From positions 3,995,297-4,059,296 of the forward strand of contig NC_034411.1 in NCBI RefSeq assembly GCF_002078875.1: a stretch of 64,000 bases of DNA. The letters are read 5' to 3'. The notes under the pieces were generated by a model. That model saw only the letters and a program-made list of their open reading frames with translations. It made no database searches and had not been told where the DNA came from. The stretch is from Numida meleagris (lineage: Eukaryota > Chordata > Aves > Galliformes > Numididae). Positions within the stretch are counted from its first letter, which is position 1; the number at the start of each line of letters is the position of its first letter. Shown one piece after another: positions 47,307 to 59,060 of the stretch. A program made the translations under genes and the position numbers.

Positions 47307-50300
47307 TTTCCAAAACTAGGCCAGCAACGTGCATGAAATTGGTGTTCCTGCTCTGGGCTCTGCTTTAGCAATGTGGCTTGAAGCAGCTTGCATCATTTCT
47401 GTGGGGAGAGGCACATGAACCTAGACGTTGTGGTGTTGGGGGCCTGGCTACTGAATCTGAACTGAAGGAGCCTCAGAGCTGGCTGCCTTGACTCTGCAGG
47501 AATACAGCTAAAAAGATGTGCTGATTGGAGATGATTACAAGTACCAGTGGAGCCAGGAAATATTTTTGGTTTTGTCCAGAGATTTGGAGCGTGTCCATTG
47601 TTTCCATTCTGAGAATGTCAGAGACAGATTGCTGCCACGGTAATGAAAATATCAAGAGCTGCTTAAGAAAGCAAATATTCTTGATGAAATAATGAGAATA
47701 GATTGAGTTGGTCCACAGTGAATGAATCAGGAGCTGTGGTGATGGTTGAACTCTGCAGAGAATGCTAACCAGCAGTAAAATTAGGGACATGGTAGTTGGA
47801 AGGAGCTTTCCTCGCAGTGAGTCTGGTAGATCAGAGCAGCCCAGCAATTACTAGCTTAGAAACATGCATTTTTAAGATCTGGTTGGGTTCTTTGTTGGCC
47901 TGGCAGTTACGTGTATTTTGTTTTGCTTAAGTTCAGCTGGGAGTGTTTAGTATTGGTAAAAACCCCAAGCAAGCCCAAATCCTACACCATGGGACTTGGG
48001 TTCTTTCCCAGGAGGTACTTGGTAAAGGTTATGGCCAGGATGTTCAGCAGGATACTCAGAGTGCCCTGGGTTATTGGGATGGCTGTGATCTCAGCGTGTC
48101 AGTAGTAGGGAGACATCATGATGGGGTATGGAAAGGAGCCTCTCTGCCTGCTCATCTTCCCTTTACCTGCAAAATGGGGCTGTCCAGCGCAGAAAGCCTT
48201 CCCTTTGCTCTGGTGCCTCATGCCTCTGCAACTCTGTGACCTCAGCTCCCTGCAAAGCATCTGAAGATGTTTGGACCATGCTCTCACCAATGTTTCTTTT
48301 CCCTCCAGAAAGTGGGAATAAGTGTGCCTGACTCACAGGTTCGGGTCTGTTTGTGTCTAGCTGCAGGGAAACTTGCACCCTGTGATGTTTGCTGTTTGTT
48401 TTGCAGCTAATGATTATAAGCTTCTGATCGACTGATTGCTCATTGCAAGTGGGACATAATAACTCCCAAATAAGGCAAGTTGTGTGAAAATTAACTTGCA
48501 GGTCCTGATGGTTAGACAGTTACAAGCTCTGCTGGAAGATGGTAGTAATTATCGTACGAAATTCCTTCCTGCCTTGTGTCTTCATTGCAATTGCTCTATG
48601 ACTGATACATTTAAGATCAAGAGAGCGAGCAAGTGTGTGCAGAATATTAAACACGAGTTTGCTATTTCTCATCTTATTTTTGGTCCTGACCTTTCGAAGT
48701 GCACACAGTCTGCAGCCTTTGAGCCACAGATGTAATCCGTAGTGCTCCCTTTGCTGAGGACTGCCTTCAGGCAGGAGGACCTTCCTCTGGAGCGCCAACT
48801 CCAAGCCATACCAAGTCCAGGGAGTAGGGTTTTAGCTCAGTGCCCTTTGTCTCAGACTCAACTCATGTTTTGCTGTGGGAATGATGCTGATGGAATTGAG
48901 GCCTGCAGTCTCGTGCAGTCCTATGTGTATTTGTTCTCTGGTGCTGCTGCTGGGTAAAAATGTTCCTTTATGCTCTGTGCAAGGAAGGGATATTGGTTGC
49001 TTAATTCACCTGAGCTTAGGCTGTAGGCCTGGGGGCAAGACGAGGAATTGCTTCTGCATTGCTTCAGTCCCAAGCAAACACTTCTTTCCAGACTGGCTCT
49101 ACTCTTCAGTCTTAACACACGGGGACGTGTCTCCCAGGAAATGCACAGGGGCTCTCGAGTGACTCCTTGCTGGAAGTCGTAGTTGAATAGCTTAATATAA
49201 AGATGAATACACATGATGCAGTGCCAATGTCTCACATTTTTATAGGATGCTTCATCAATACCATGACCAGTGATGGTGAACAGGTAGGTGGCAGGATCTC
49301 TGCAATTACTGGAGCCGAGCAGGGATGTCCTAAAATAATAAATGGCAAAGTTAAAAGCCTGTGCTTTGTCAAGGGAAATGTGCCCTGGGATATCAAGCCT
49401 CACAAGCCTGTCCCTGAGGGTGAGGCCTTTGACAGATTCACCAGAGGTAGTCAGAGATACTCAGTTCTATCAGGAGAGTGGCCCATAGGAGAGAAATCGC
49501 CTCGATGGCACACAGTAGCTTTGTGTCATTGCTGCTGATGTCTGTAACAAAGTAAAGGCTTAAGAAACTGCTCCAGAGGTTTGTCCAGATTCCAGAAAAG
49601 CTCCATGATTTTTAAGTGCTGCTGTTTGTAGGAGTTGTAAGAATATCTCCTTAACTGCTGTGACTTTTGAGATTTGAATGAACTTTAGACTGTATTTAAC
49701 TGTAAGATGCAGTTGAACCTACTACATTTTACCTGAGTACAATGAGATAGATTTTCTTGTTATTTCTACCCAGAACTTGCACAGATGATATATGATAGCA
49801 CATAACTAGAATTTTGCAAATGTAGCGCAGTCCAATCTGTAACATAACAGTCTGGCATACAAGGATATGTCCTTGTAGGCAGGTTTAGCTGTGTCCTACC
49901 GCATTGTTCCTCTCTCTCACAAGTACCTGGTAGAGAAAGTGGGGATTGTTTTGTAGAGGTTATTTTAATTTTTGCAGCTGTGATTTCAGGATGATGGATT
50001 GGATTTCCATAAGGCCATTCAGATCCAATAATGATGTTTATTTCTAATACTTCTTCCATTTATATTCACATAGAGCAAGCAAAATGGTACTAATGATGCT
50101 ATTATTGTCAGTGCAATTACTGACAAAGATGTCCCTTAAGAGATGGGGATTTCACAGTGGACTGAAGGTAATTCTCTTCCTGAAATGACCCACTGGAATT
50201 ATGTTACCGCAACAAATGCTTTGTTCCAGCTGAATATCATGACCAGGCTACTGCTGTTGAGTTTCCATGGCTAACAAACCAAGAGTTGGTTGTACTGATT

Positions 50301-53209
50301 GTAGATTTTCTGTGGAGAAAAGAGACGTGGGAAATCCTGGCAGTAATTTCAGAGTTTGTTCACAGTAGCACAAAGGCAGATTTCAGGATGAGAGGCAGCG
50401 CACAAGGCTTTTGTATGATGAAATGATGTGGATTTGGTGCTACTTTTATGGTCTTACCCTTCCTGCATAAACAAGGAGTTCAGCTGTGCTGTGGAGCACG
50501 CTGGTTGGTTGCTTCCCACAGATCCTAGAGCTCTTTTGAATGGCTTGTCAAGTACTGGGCTGGTGTTTGCTGCCTGTTTTCTTAGCCTGTTCTGCTGCAT
50601 TGCCAGGTAAGACTGTCTCAGTTTATTCTGGCAGGTACCTTGCTCACGTTGTCCTGCTTCGAACTGCATGGAAAGCCATGGCTTCTGGAGCAATTTCATT
50701 TTGAGGGACAGGAGGAAAACAGCCCAAAGAAATGCACTGTCTGGTACTACGCGAAGGAGGAAGGACGTAGCCAGTGCAGTGAGTCCCTCCTCTGGGAAGA
50801 AAGGAGAGAGCAAGCACACCTACCCACAGGAGTGCTATCAGCAGTTAGTGCATGAGCTCTGCATCTCCTCCACAAAGCTAGAGGCCAGGTTATTCCTCTG
50901 TATGAAAAGAATCTCCTACTGCATTGCCATCAGGTTAGCGGGCATCTTTATGAAAGCCCTCAGAACTGACTTTTGTAGTGCTCCCGTTGATACCCATGTG
51001 ACCACATTGGGATTCAGACTCATCTATACAAGCTTCCTTGAAATGAGAAGTCTGATTTGAAATGTCTAATTTAAAACAAAACAAACAAACAAAAAAACAC
51101 AAAAACTCTGCATCATGTTTGGAATAAGCCACAGTGCAAAGATAGACAGCGCACTGCTTACAGCAAAGGAAAGGCCACCATGCCTTGCCCGTCATGGGCA
51201 ATGGGGAGAACAGGCTTATAACCTTTAAACAGCCAACTTGATGGCCTCTGTCACCACATCTCTTCTGGATAAAGATGCCGGGAGAGGGGCTTCTGCATGG
51301 TTAGGAGAAGAGAAATAATGTGGAAGGGCAGAGGAGAAAGGTCAATTTTATAAAGGGTGAATGGTGGAGCTCCAGCTTGGAGTACGTTGCCACTGAGGCT
51401 CTGGGCACACCGCTCTTTGCTCTCCAGCCCTTCAGAAAGGGAAATCAACATTCTGTGCAGTAACTGTTACACATAACAGTTTGCAGGATGGGAGTTTAGT
51501 AGCAAGTTTCTAATCTGGGACATATTTTCCCCATAAGAACACCAGTCCAGTGTGCAGGTGAGTGTGCACTATAGGCCTTCGTTGTGTCTGGTCAGTGGGA
51601 GTTGCTCTCACTGAAGCCCACATGAAGAGTTCTTCCTTTCCGCTCTGGAGAAGCCAGATTTAGTCCCCAGTGCTGTAGTTAAGTGAGGGCTCCTGGGCTC
51701 ATGTCTGGGGGTTGAATTTTGTGTGCTTCCTTTGAATGGAGGAAACAATCAGAGTTTTTATACAGCTGTCTCTTGGTGTTTGGCTCCCCAAAAAAACCAG
51801 CTTTCCTCTGGCTTACACTATTGCTGATTCCAAACTCTTAAATTTCATTATGTTTTTACCCAGGCTGATTGCTTCCCTGATCTCCTTTCTGCCTTTGTTG
51901 TGATCTGCTTAATAGTGATTTTGGAGGGTTCCAGTGCGTTAAGATTTACATGCAGTCCTTGGCTGCTGCAAGACTAAATAGCACGACTTGTTTGTTCAAG
52001 GTCTTGACAGTTACAACGAGACTACAAAATTCCTGTCAGCAGGCTGAAAGTGCTGCCATTTCCCTCAGTGCTAATTAACTCCTTTTAGCCTGGGTACGTG
52101 GTATGTGCGGTGCTTCCCTCTGTCAGACTGTTCTTCTCAGTGATCAAATGGATCAAAGACTTCAGTTCAATGACTCTCAGGAGATTTGGGCTTTTATTGC
52201 CCATATTTATGTGTGAGGGAGAGCTACTAGGATGTCTGTGGCGTATGAGCAGTTTGTAGGAGTCTCAGGCAGGAGCATGTTGCTCCAGTCTGAAATCAGA
52301 GCAGGAGCCTGTGGTTCCCCGGTCTTGGTCTATGAGCTTTGTGTGCTACATCCCTGCTGGATAGCTGCATTTGAGGGCCTGGGTGTTAATGCATTCACTC
52401 AGGTGTTGGAGGAGATTTCCCTAGGAAAAAAAAACATTATCTGTGCTCAGAAAGGAACATAGGACTTTAAATAGTGCTGTAAAAGGTGACTGGAGTAATC
52501 TCAAATTATTTTATAAACTATCTCTCAATGCTCAATCAGTGCTCAGTGCAATGCTCAATTGAAAGGAAGGAGCTCACTATCTGAAAGATTTAATTAATGG
52601 TCTCTGAATGTGATTACGAACCTAACTCCAGTTTTCTACATTTGGAAACTGCTATTGTAACGCATCTCCATTCATCTGTCCTTACATGCATAGATATGTG
52701 TTGTCAGCTGGTGTAAATCTAATCTAACTCAAGGACTTCAAAGGGTTTTGTTGTTTTGTTTTTTATTATTTTTGGAGGTGTCCTTTGTTTTACATGAGAG
52801 TTTCTTACATGTCAGTGTTTCTGTAAAAAGACTTTACTCTGGACATAAATTACATCTACTTCAGTGTTAAGAGGCCATAGAGACTTTAAAGTGTGATGGT
52901 CAGTATCTTTTTACGGTATTTGTTTTGATAGCAGCCAGGAAAGTTACAGTGTTGTAATAAGCAGAGAAATCTGAGAAACTATAAATTGATAGCACTCTGA
53001 AATAAGATGTTTTTGTAGATAGAAAGGAGAATGAACTTGCTGTTTGTTTGGCTGATTTCCGTGCACAAGTATGGCTGGAGGATGCGGTCAGGAAAGTCAC
53101 TGATACATTCAGGTGTCAATCCAGAATGGCGTAAGTTAGCTGCCTGCCATCTGCCTTCCTGTGGTTTGCACCTGGGAAGAGTGTGACTGATGGTGTTTGA
53201 AGTGCACTC

Positions 53210-53345
53210 TGAGACAGCCAGCATGGCTTCACCGAGGGCAGACCATGCCTGGCCAATCCGCTGGTCTTCTATGATGGAGTGGTACCATTGGTGGACGAAG
53301 AAAAGGCAACTGATGTCATCTACATGGACTTGTGCGATCAAGGAA
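53210..53345 (+). pseudogene. CR1 LINE reverse-transcriptase fragment
   Basis: The plus strand reads GCCAGCATGGCTTCACCGAG and GGCAACTGATGTCATCTACA. It encodes QHGFT-type and EKATDVIYMDLCD segments, the same part of the CR1 reverse transcriptase as in the 2.1 kb copy. Flanks on both sides are lost. It ends about 290 bp before an SLC24A3 exon. Confidence 0.85.
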
Positions 53346-53636
53346 TCACTTTGGTTTTGTTCTTCAAGTGCTGCTTTGCTGGAGCATGAAGTGTTTGTCC
53401 TAAACCCTGTGCAGAGCTGTAGTGATGCCCGTCACCAGTGGGTGAAGCCAAGGTTCCACCTGGCACTGTGCTGGGGATCCAGCTGCTCTGTGCCTTTCCT
53501 ACCTGTGGTCTCCTCCTCATGTTCTAGAGTGCATGTAGACAGCTTGCACCAAGTGATAAGCTTGGCACGTACTGTTAATGTGGCAATCATGCTGGTGAGA
53601 GCTTGACTGACATCCTCTCTTTGCCTCTTTTCCCAG

Positions 53637-53711
53637 GTTGTAGCATTGTCATCGTGGAGTCTCTTGAGAGATTCAATCTACTATACACTGTCTGTTGTTG
53701 CACTCATTGTG
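53637..53711 (+). CDS. SLC24A3: SLC24A3 exon: fourth membrane helix
   Basis: This 75-nt exon encodes 25 residues: VVALSSWSLLRDSIYYTLSV then VALIV. It holds a short loop with the conserved Trp-Ser-Leu-Leu-Arg-Asp segment and most of the next membrane helix. The acceptor is TTTTCCCAG and the donor GTAAGT, both phase 0. Like the other 75-nt exon it could be skipped without a frameshift, but that would remove part of a helix, so skipping is unlikely to give a working exchanger. Confidence 0.96.
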
Positions 53712-56700
53712 GTAAGTTTCTGAAGACTGTTGTACACGTCATTCTTCTGTGGGAGCCCACATGTCTACTGTAGAGGGATCTCACTAAGAAACCTTAGCTT
53801 TGTAGCTAAAGTCCTCGCTCCAGGAGCCATGTGGTTTTTCTGTCTATGGAAAAATGAACACGTGGTCTCCGTGGTTCTGTAGAAAAGCATGGCCCAAGGG
53901 TAAGAGATGAAGAAATACCAAGGTCGGGATATGCAAAAATTGACTTTCCTGCTAACAGTTACTACTTTGTATGTATATCTATTTCTTCGCTTGGGCGTAT
54001 AGTCTAGGGACATACATTCCCCCAGGAAAGGAATTGATTTTATGAGGCTAATTCCCACACAAGAAGAGTGGAACATAGAGTCAGAAGACGAACACTTGCA
54101 TTTCTGAAGTTTATGCAGTGTTTCTTAGACAAAGTGTGCTTTGTTTTGCCTTGACTCATCAAACGTCTGTATGCCATGAAAGGCCTGTATCTCTAATCTC
54201 AAATAGAGAGTTTGCCTTAAGCTGTTTGTGCTTTTATTTTGCAAGGTCAGCTTTTTTGCATTTGTCACAATCTAATGCATGCGTCAGTGCTGCTGCTAGA
54301 ATAAAAGCTACCTAACTATTAGTAATGAGCTGCAAAACTAAACTTTTTTTTTTTTGCTTTGACAGCTTAACAAGCAGCATCATACCAAAAACTCTTCCTA
54401 ACCAATGAACTCTGCTACTACTAATTGTAATAGATTACATTGCATGAGCATTAAGATATCTAGCAGGTGTTCCCTCAGTTTACTTGAAGGGAGACTCAAA
54501 GGCCTGCCATTTGGCCTCTTGTTTGGATTGGGTATTTCATATAGGCATTACAGAATGGCGGGAATGCTTTTCTTTTGGAGCTATACCCCATAATATCAGA
54601 GCACTGTAATTTTTTAGACCTGAAGAGGTTCAAGGTCCTTCATGCAGCCAGAGTAGGACTTTGCAACTCAAGGCTTGGAGGCATTGCCAGAACTCTGATG
54701 TGGATGTTAGAGCACTTTGTGGCCAACTGTGGCTTGGGAGATGTGGAACAAGCCCCCATCTCTTCAGCATTACTCCACAACAATCACTGCATGGGCCTTT
54801 TAAACACCTCTTAGAGAAAAACAGAGAAAAATGAAGGGAGGGGAGAACACTTCAAATGATTAAAGATTTAGCTCCCAAGTGGTTTAGCAACCCTGTTCTA
54901 TGTAGCACTGGCAAATGAGGATTTTTCCTTTCAGAGTCTAAACACTGCTTCAGTTTAAGAATTTTCTCTCCTCTCCATCGTTTAGCTGAGGACCCCTGGC
55001 TTTATGGTAGCTTGGATCCTTTATCTCCTTTTAAGGTAGAATCAAACTGAGATGTCAGCACATTTATACTGTATTCTGCCTCTCCAGTCCCCTGTGTCTC
55101 CACTGGCAGATACACTGCTGGCTCTTTGCAGAGCACAGCACAACTTGCACTCCGTTTTCTCATTCGTTAGACTTGTATGGGCCTTAAATTTTGGAAAGCG
55201 TTTAAACGCTTCACTATATGATTTGCCATGTCAGAGCATTGAGACTTTGCTGCAGCCAGAATATAATCATCTTTCTCGAAGGATAATATTGCTTTGTAGA
55301 AGATTGCACTTATGTTGTTTTGAAGAGCAGCTTGTGGTGCTCTCATATGAGCTACACTCCACAGGTGCCTTTGCTAATCATAAACACACCTGAGAGGAGA
55401 TAAATACATTCCTGCCAATACTGAAATGCAGTGGCCTAAAATTCTGCTGGGTAAATCTATGCAAGTTTATCTTCTTCCATTTCAACCAGCAAAGGAATCG
55501 CAGTGCTGCAGTAAGAAATAGCAAAGCACAAACTCACCTCTTTGGTGCTCCGTGCCAGCTGATAAGAGTGAGTGAGCTCCAGATCACAGTGATTAGAAGT
55601 GGGCCAGCTTTCTTTATCACACTTACCTCGTGTTGATTTAGCTGTATGATTTTTTTTGACCTTAAAATTAGATTGCAAAGCTAGCTTGCCTTCTGTTAAA
55701 GCTTGGCAAAACCTGTTACTCTTTATTTCAAGGGAAATATCCCTTGAATATCAAGATCCCAGTGTTTCTTAACTCGAAGGGACGCGGTCATTGTCATTAG
55801 TGAAAAAAGTGGGATTGGTGCTATTTTTAATCACAAAGGTCAGTGCACACACTTTTGTGCCCTGCCACACCAACACAGCGCAGCCTAAAATAGCTGTTGT
55901 CAGATTAGATCACCATGACTGGGGTTGTGACTTATAGCATGCATAATGTTTTGCTGTCATGTGTTCTTCCAGTAACAAATACAGCTATTGTTTGCTGCTC
56001 TATCAAACACAAGTTGCTATTTACAGGCTCTTTAGCTTCAGGGAAGTGTTTCACTGTAATTTCTAAAGACCATTTCCTTTCCCTTGGTTTTCACCACTTC
56101 TCTGGGTGCATTTGCCTAGTGCAAACACAGCACTTCTACCTCTTTGCACAGCACTGAGCTGGAAGGATGTGAAGGTGCTTGGAAGGACCAAGTGGCCAGC
56201 AAGACCCTTGCTGGCTGGCACCAGGCCTGCTGGTTGCAGCCCAGGGCTGTAGGGCCCCTGAACCGCTTGCGAGCATGTTTGCCAGTCCTGCCCTCCCCAC
56301 CGTGGTGGCAGCATGAGCCAGGCTCAGCATCCCCAGCTCTGAGAGTGCCGGCTAGAGCAGAACTCACACAGAGGCCCACTGGAAGTGGAAAGAGGAGCAG
56401 AAGGAGGGTCACTACCAGCAAGGCCACCGTGGCGGTCCCCTCTGCTCCCAGCATCTGCTGGTGCTGGTGAGTTCAGCTGTGGAACATGATGGCCATCTGC
56501 TGGTGACCTCCTGACATCTGCTCTTCAAACCCCGAAGGCCAAGGCTAGATAGATAGATAGGTGAGAACCCTTTCACTTTTCTGGCACAGCATTGGTGTTC
56601 CCCAACACATGGCATCTTACACATACAGGAGAAGGACGTTTCCTTCCCAAAGAGCACAGCATCATGAGGAAAGCTTCAGATATACTGAAATGGTTCTAAC

Positions 56701-57196
56701 AGCGCTTGTTAGAGTCTTAAGCTTAGCTCTTAAGGAAATTGTGCCCTGGAGCTGGTTTTCAACCAGCAGAATGTTGTTGGAGCACATGTTATTGACACCA
56801 GGTGCGGAACTGGCTGTAAATCTGTGTACTTACTGCCCAGCTGCTGCTGAAGGACAGCACAGAGGGATGGCAGCATCTCTGCTGAGACCAGCTGGTGCAG
56901 CTCCTCCAGGTCACCTATTTGCCCTGTCACTGCTTTGGCTCAGCGCCAGTTCCACAGGACGCTGTGGGCTCTAGGAAGGAATGCTGCTCTGCTTTTCTAG
57001 GTGGGAGAAATATGAGAGCTGAAAGGTTCTGAGGGAAACAGACAAAAGCCTAATCCTATTGCCCCAGGCCTTGGGTTGCTCTGTCCCCACTGCCACCTGC
57101 TGGGGGGGGTGGGCTGTTTGCAGTCCTTGTTTACATTGTGACAGCCTTGTCACATTCCTTGTTTAACATGCTTCTTTTTTCATCTTTCCTCCACAG
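53712..57196 (+). other. SLC24A3: SLC24A3 intron (3.5 kb)
   Basis: No recognised transposon copy. A run of TAGA units lies near 56545-56561. The 56150-56480 stretch is locally GC-rich and carries overlapping chance ORFs on both strands. Everything else looks like plain intron. Confidence 0.85.
56545..56561. repeat. TAGA tetranucleotide run
   Basis: About four units of TAGA. A short microsatellite in an intron. Confidence 0.85.
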
Positions 57197-57222
57197 TTTA
57201 TTTATGATGAAAAGGTTTCCTG
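57197..57222 (+). CDS. SLC24A3: SLC24A3 microexon (26 nt)
   Basis: This very short exon encodes FIYDEKVS plus two bases of a Trp codon. It has a CCACAG acceptor and a GTAAGT donor. The peptide ends the fourth helix and begins the loop before the fifth, and it matches the conserved FIYDEKVSWWES stretch of NCKX3. Upstream phase 0 and downstream phase 2 fit both neighbours exactly. Skipping would shift the frame. An ab initio gene finder could easily miss it. Confidence 0.95.
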
Positions 57223-57774
57223 GTAAGTGTATCTGGCTGTATTTCTTGTTCATTTTTCCTGTTTACACCACAAAAGCTGCCATACGCAGTGTTCATGGGA
57301 AGAGGAGGAGTTTGAGAGTCAAAAGTTTTGCTGAGATCATTGTGTTTTCAGCATGTCTTAGAGCTTGGAGAGTGACAGCGGTAGCTTTGTTTTCACCCAG
57401 CTAGCACTATTTAGATTACAAGCACTAGGTGGAGTCAGGTTGCTTGGGTTGTGTGTTTTCTTAAACACGTTCTTGCTGGGGGATTTGTGTTTAATTTCAG
57501 AGGATTTCTGAAACGCCGAGTTTTGTAATGGCTTGTTTTCATTTTGTTTTCTTTTTAACTAAAATTGACTTGAGACCCAATTATATTTGACTATGTCCCA
57601 GTCATCAGTGAGGAAGCTGAGTGTTGAGCCGCCAGGAATGAGGTTTGGCGTGGTTAGAGCAATGTGCCAAAACCCCGAACGAGAACATAACCCATGAATT
57701 TTAGTATGTAGCAGGCAGCAGGAGCTCAGCACCAAGTCCCGCTCTGATGCGCTTCGTGTTCCTTCTGTTTGCAG
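57223..57774 (+). other. SLC24A3: SLC24A3 intron (0.55 kb)
   Basis: Short intron between GTAAGT and a TTTGCAG acceptor. I see no repeat or other element in it. Confidence 0.9.
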
Positions 57775-57828
57775 GTGGGAGTCCTTGGTCTTGGTGCTGA
57801 TGTATGCCATTTACATCGTTATCATGAA
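57775..57828 (+). CDS. SLC24A3: SLC24A3 exon: fifth membrane helix
   Basis: This 54-nt exon completes the Trp codon split with the microexon and reads WESLVLVLMYAIYIVIM, then two bases of a Lys codon. The residues form a nearly continuous hydrophobic helix, the last of the N-terminal membrane cluster before the cytosolic loop. It has a TTTGCAG acceptor and a GTAAGT donor, and the phases agree with both neighbours. Confidence 0.96.
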
Positions 57829-58926
57829 GTAAGTAAGAGATTCTGCTCTACTTTTTTGTGGGCTCAGAACCCCATACTGGTTCATTATTCCTTGCTCTGA
57901 GCCCGATGATACAACTGCAGCACAACCAACACTGTTTTCGTGAGCATCTGAACTGCATAGCTTCCTTCATACCAGTTGATGCTGGGGGACCTGGCCTGTT
58001 CTGCTGTTTGATTCCCCTCCTCCTCCCTTGTTTCTAAAAGCCAGTGGAAAAGAAACCCGGATTTAAACTGGAACATTAAACAAAACCTACCAGCCACCAA
58101 GCACACCAGTGGTCTTTTCTCAACAAGTAAGAGTAGAAGTTTGTTTTGAAATGATGAACAGAATAAATATTAGGAGAGCAATTCTCAGTGAGAACAGCAA
58201 AACAGGCTCGGTGGAAGGGAATGAACCCATGAATACAAGTCAGAATTCCTCTTACTTCTAGTAATTAGAAACTTTAACATGGAGGGCAGGTTTACTTTGC
58301 AACACTGGCCAACAAAGCAGGAAGCTGTGCTGTTTCAATCTAGGATGAATCTGTTTTCTTAAAGTGATGCTGTAGTTTGAACACATGTTTCTGACCTGCC
58401 AGGCTGTTGGTCTGGTTTGGAGGCCTTGGCCGGGTGCTCACAGTGGTCTGCCCTTCCTTTTGAGTCTTGTGGTGAGATCCTGTCTGTGTCAGTTCCTGTT
58501 ACTCAAAATAAGATAAGAAACAAAGAAATGTTTTTAATATATAATTATTTTCAAAGTCGAGACCAGAACTTAGCACAGTTCTCATGTTTCTCTGGTGTGC
58601 CTTCACAAGCAAAATAGCACTCATAGTCAGGAGCTACTGTGATTAAGATATAAATTTGTACTATGGTGAGTAAATGTTATTTGCTATGGGAGTATTACTT
58701 ACATGTAGATAAACAAACAAACACTCTGTTCATGACTGATTTCTCATATGTTTCCAAGCCTTCTGGGAACAGAGGGATTGCACTGCATGCAATTGGTTGG
58801 GAACTGTGGCATGCTATGCCTTGATTTCCTTAGAGCCAGGAGCTCAATGTAGGAAAGGCGGTGTGGTGTCAAGGAGTCCAAGTAGAAGCGGCAAAGGTAC
58901 ATCTAGAATTCGTTTCATGTTCACAG
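57829..58926 (+). other. SLC24A3: SLC24A3 intron (1.1 kb)
   Basis: A/T-rich intron. No mobile element or RNA gene recognised. Confidence 0.88.
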
Positions 58927-59060
58927 GTACAATTCTACTATACAACACTGCTTGGAAAGGAAAACAAAAAATGCTGCAAACATGGTGAATGGATTAGCAA
59001 ATAACACGGAAATGGACGATAACAGCAACTGCGATGCCACAGTGGTGTTACTAAAGAAAG
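58927..59060 (+). CDS. SLC24A3: SLC24A3 exon: start of the cytosolic loop
   Basis: This 134-nt exon completes the Lys codon and reads YNSTIQHCLERKTKNAANMV, then NGLANNTEMDDNSNCDATVV, then LLKK. This is the beginning of the large cytosolic loop between the two membrane clusters. The NMVNGLANN and NCDATVVLLKK segments are typical of NCKX3 and not of NCKX4. The acceptor is TTCACAG and the donor GTAACT, and the exon leaves one base into a Gly codon. The loop is hydrophilic, with no membrane segment. Confidence 0.96.

Larger units (their letters stand above)
39716..53636 (+). other. SLC24A3: SLC24A3 large intron (13.9 kb)
   Basis: This is the largest intron bounded on both sides here. Recognised contents are an old CR1-like piece (40203-40345), the second copy of an unnamed repeat (42900-43104), a possible solo mariner end next to a CR1 (46989-47306) and a CR1 reverse-transcriptase piece (53210-53345) that ends about 290 bp before the next exon. 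The stretches 40346-42899, 43105-46988 and 47307-53209 hold no gene I can support. Their longest ORFs (up to 160 codons at 48921-49403, minus) have no recognisable domain. Confidence 0.85.

Noticed and set aside
48921..49403. 160-codon minus-strand ORF in the large intron
   Set aside because: No motif, signal peptide or family resemblance. Other frames on both strands across this stretch are also open, so it is most likely chance.
56116..56974. Overlapping ORFs in a GC-rich stretch on both strands
   Set aside because: GC-rich sequence has few stops. The ORFs have no family resemblance, and the stretch is inside an intron.
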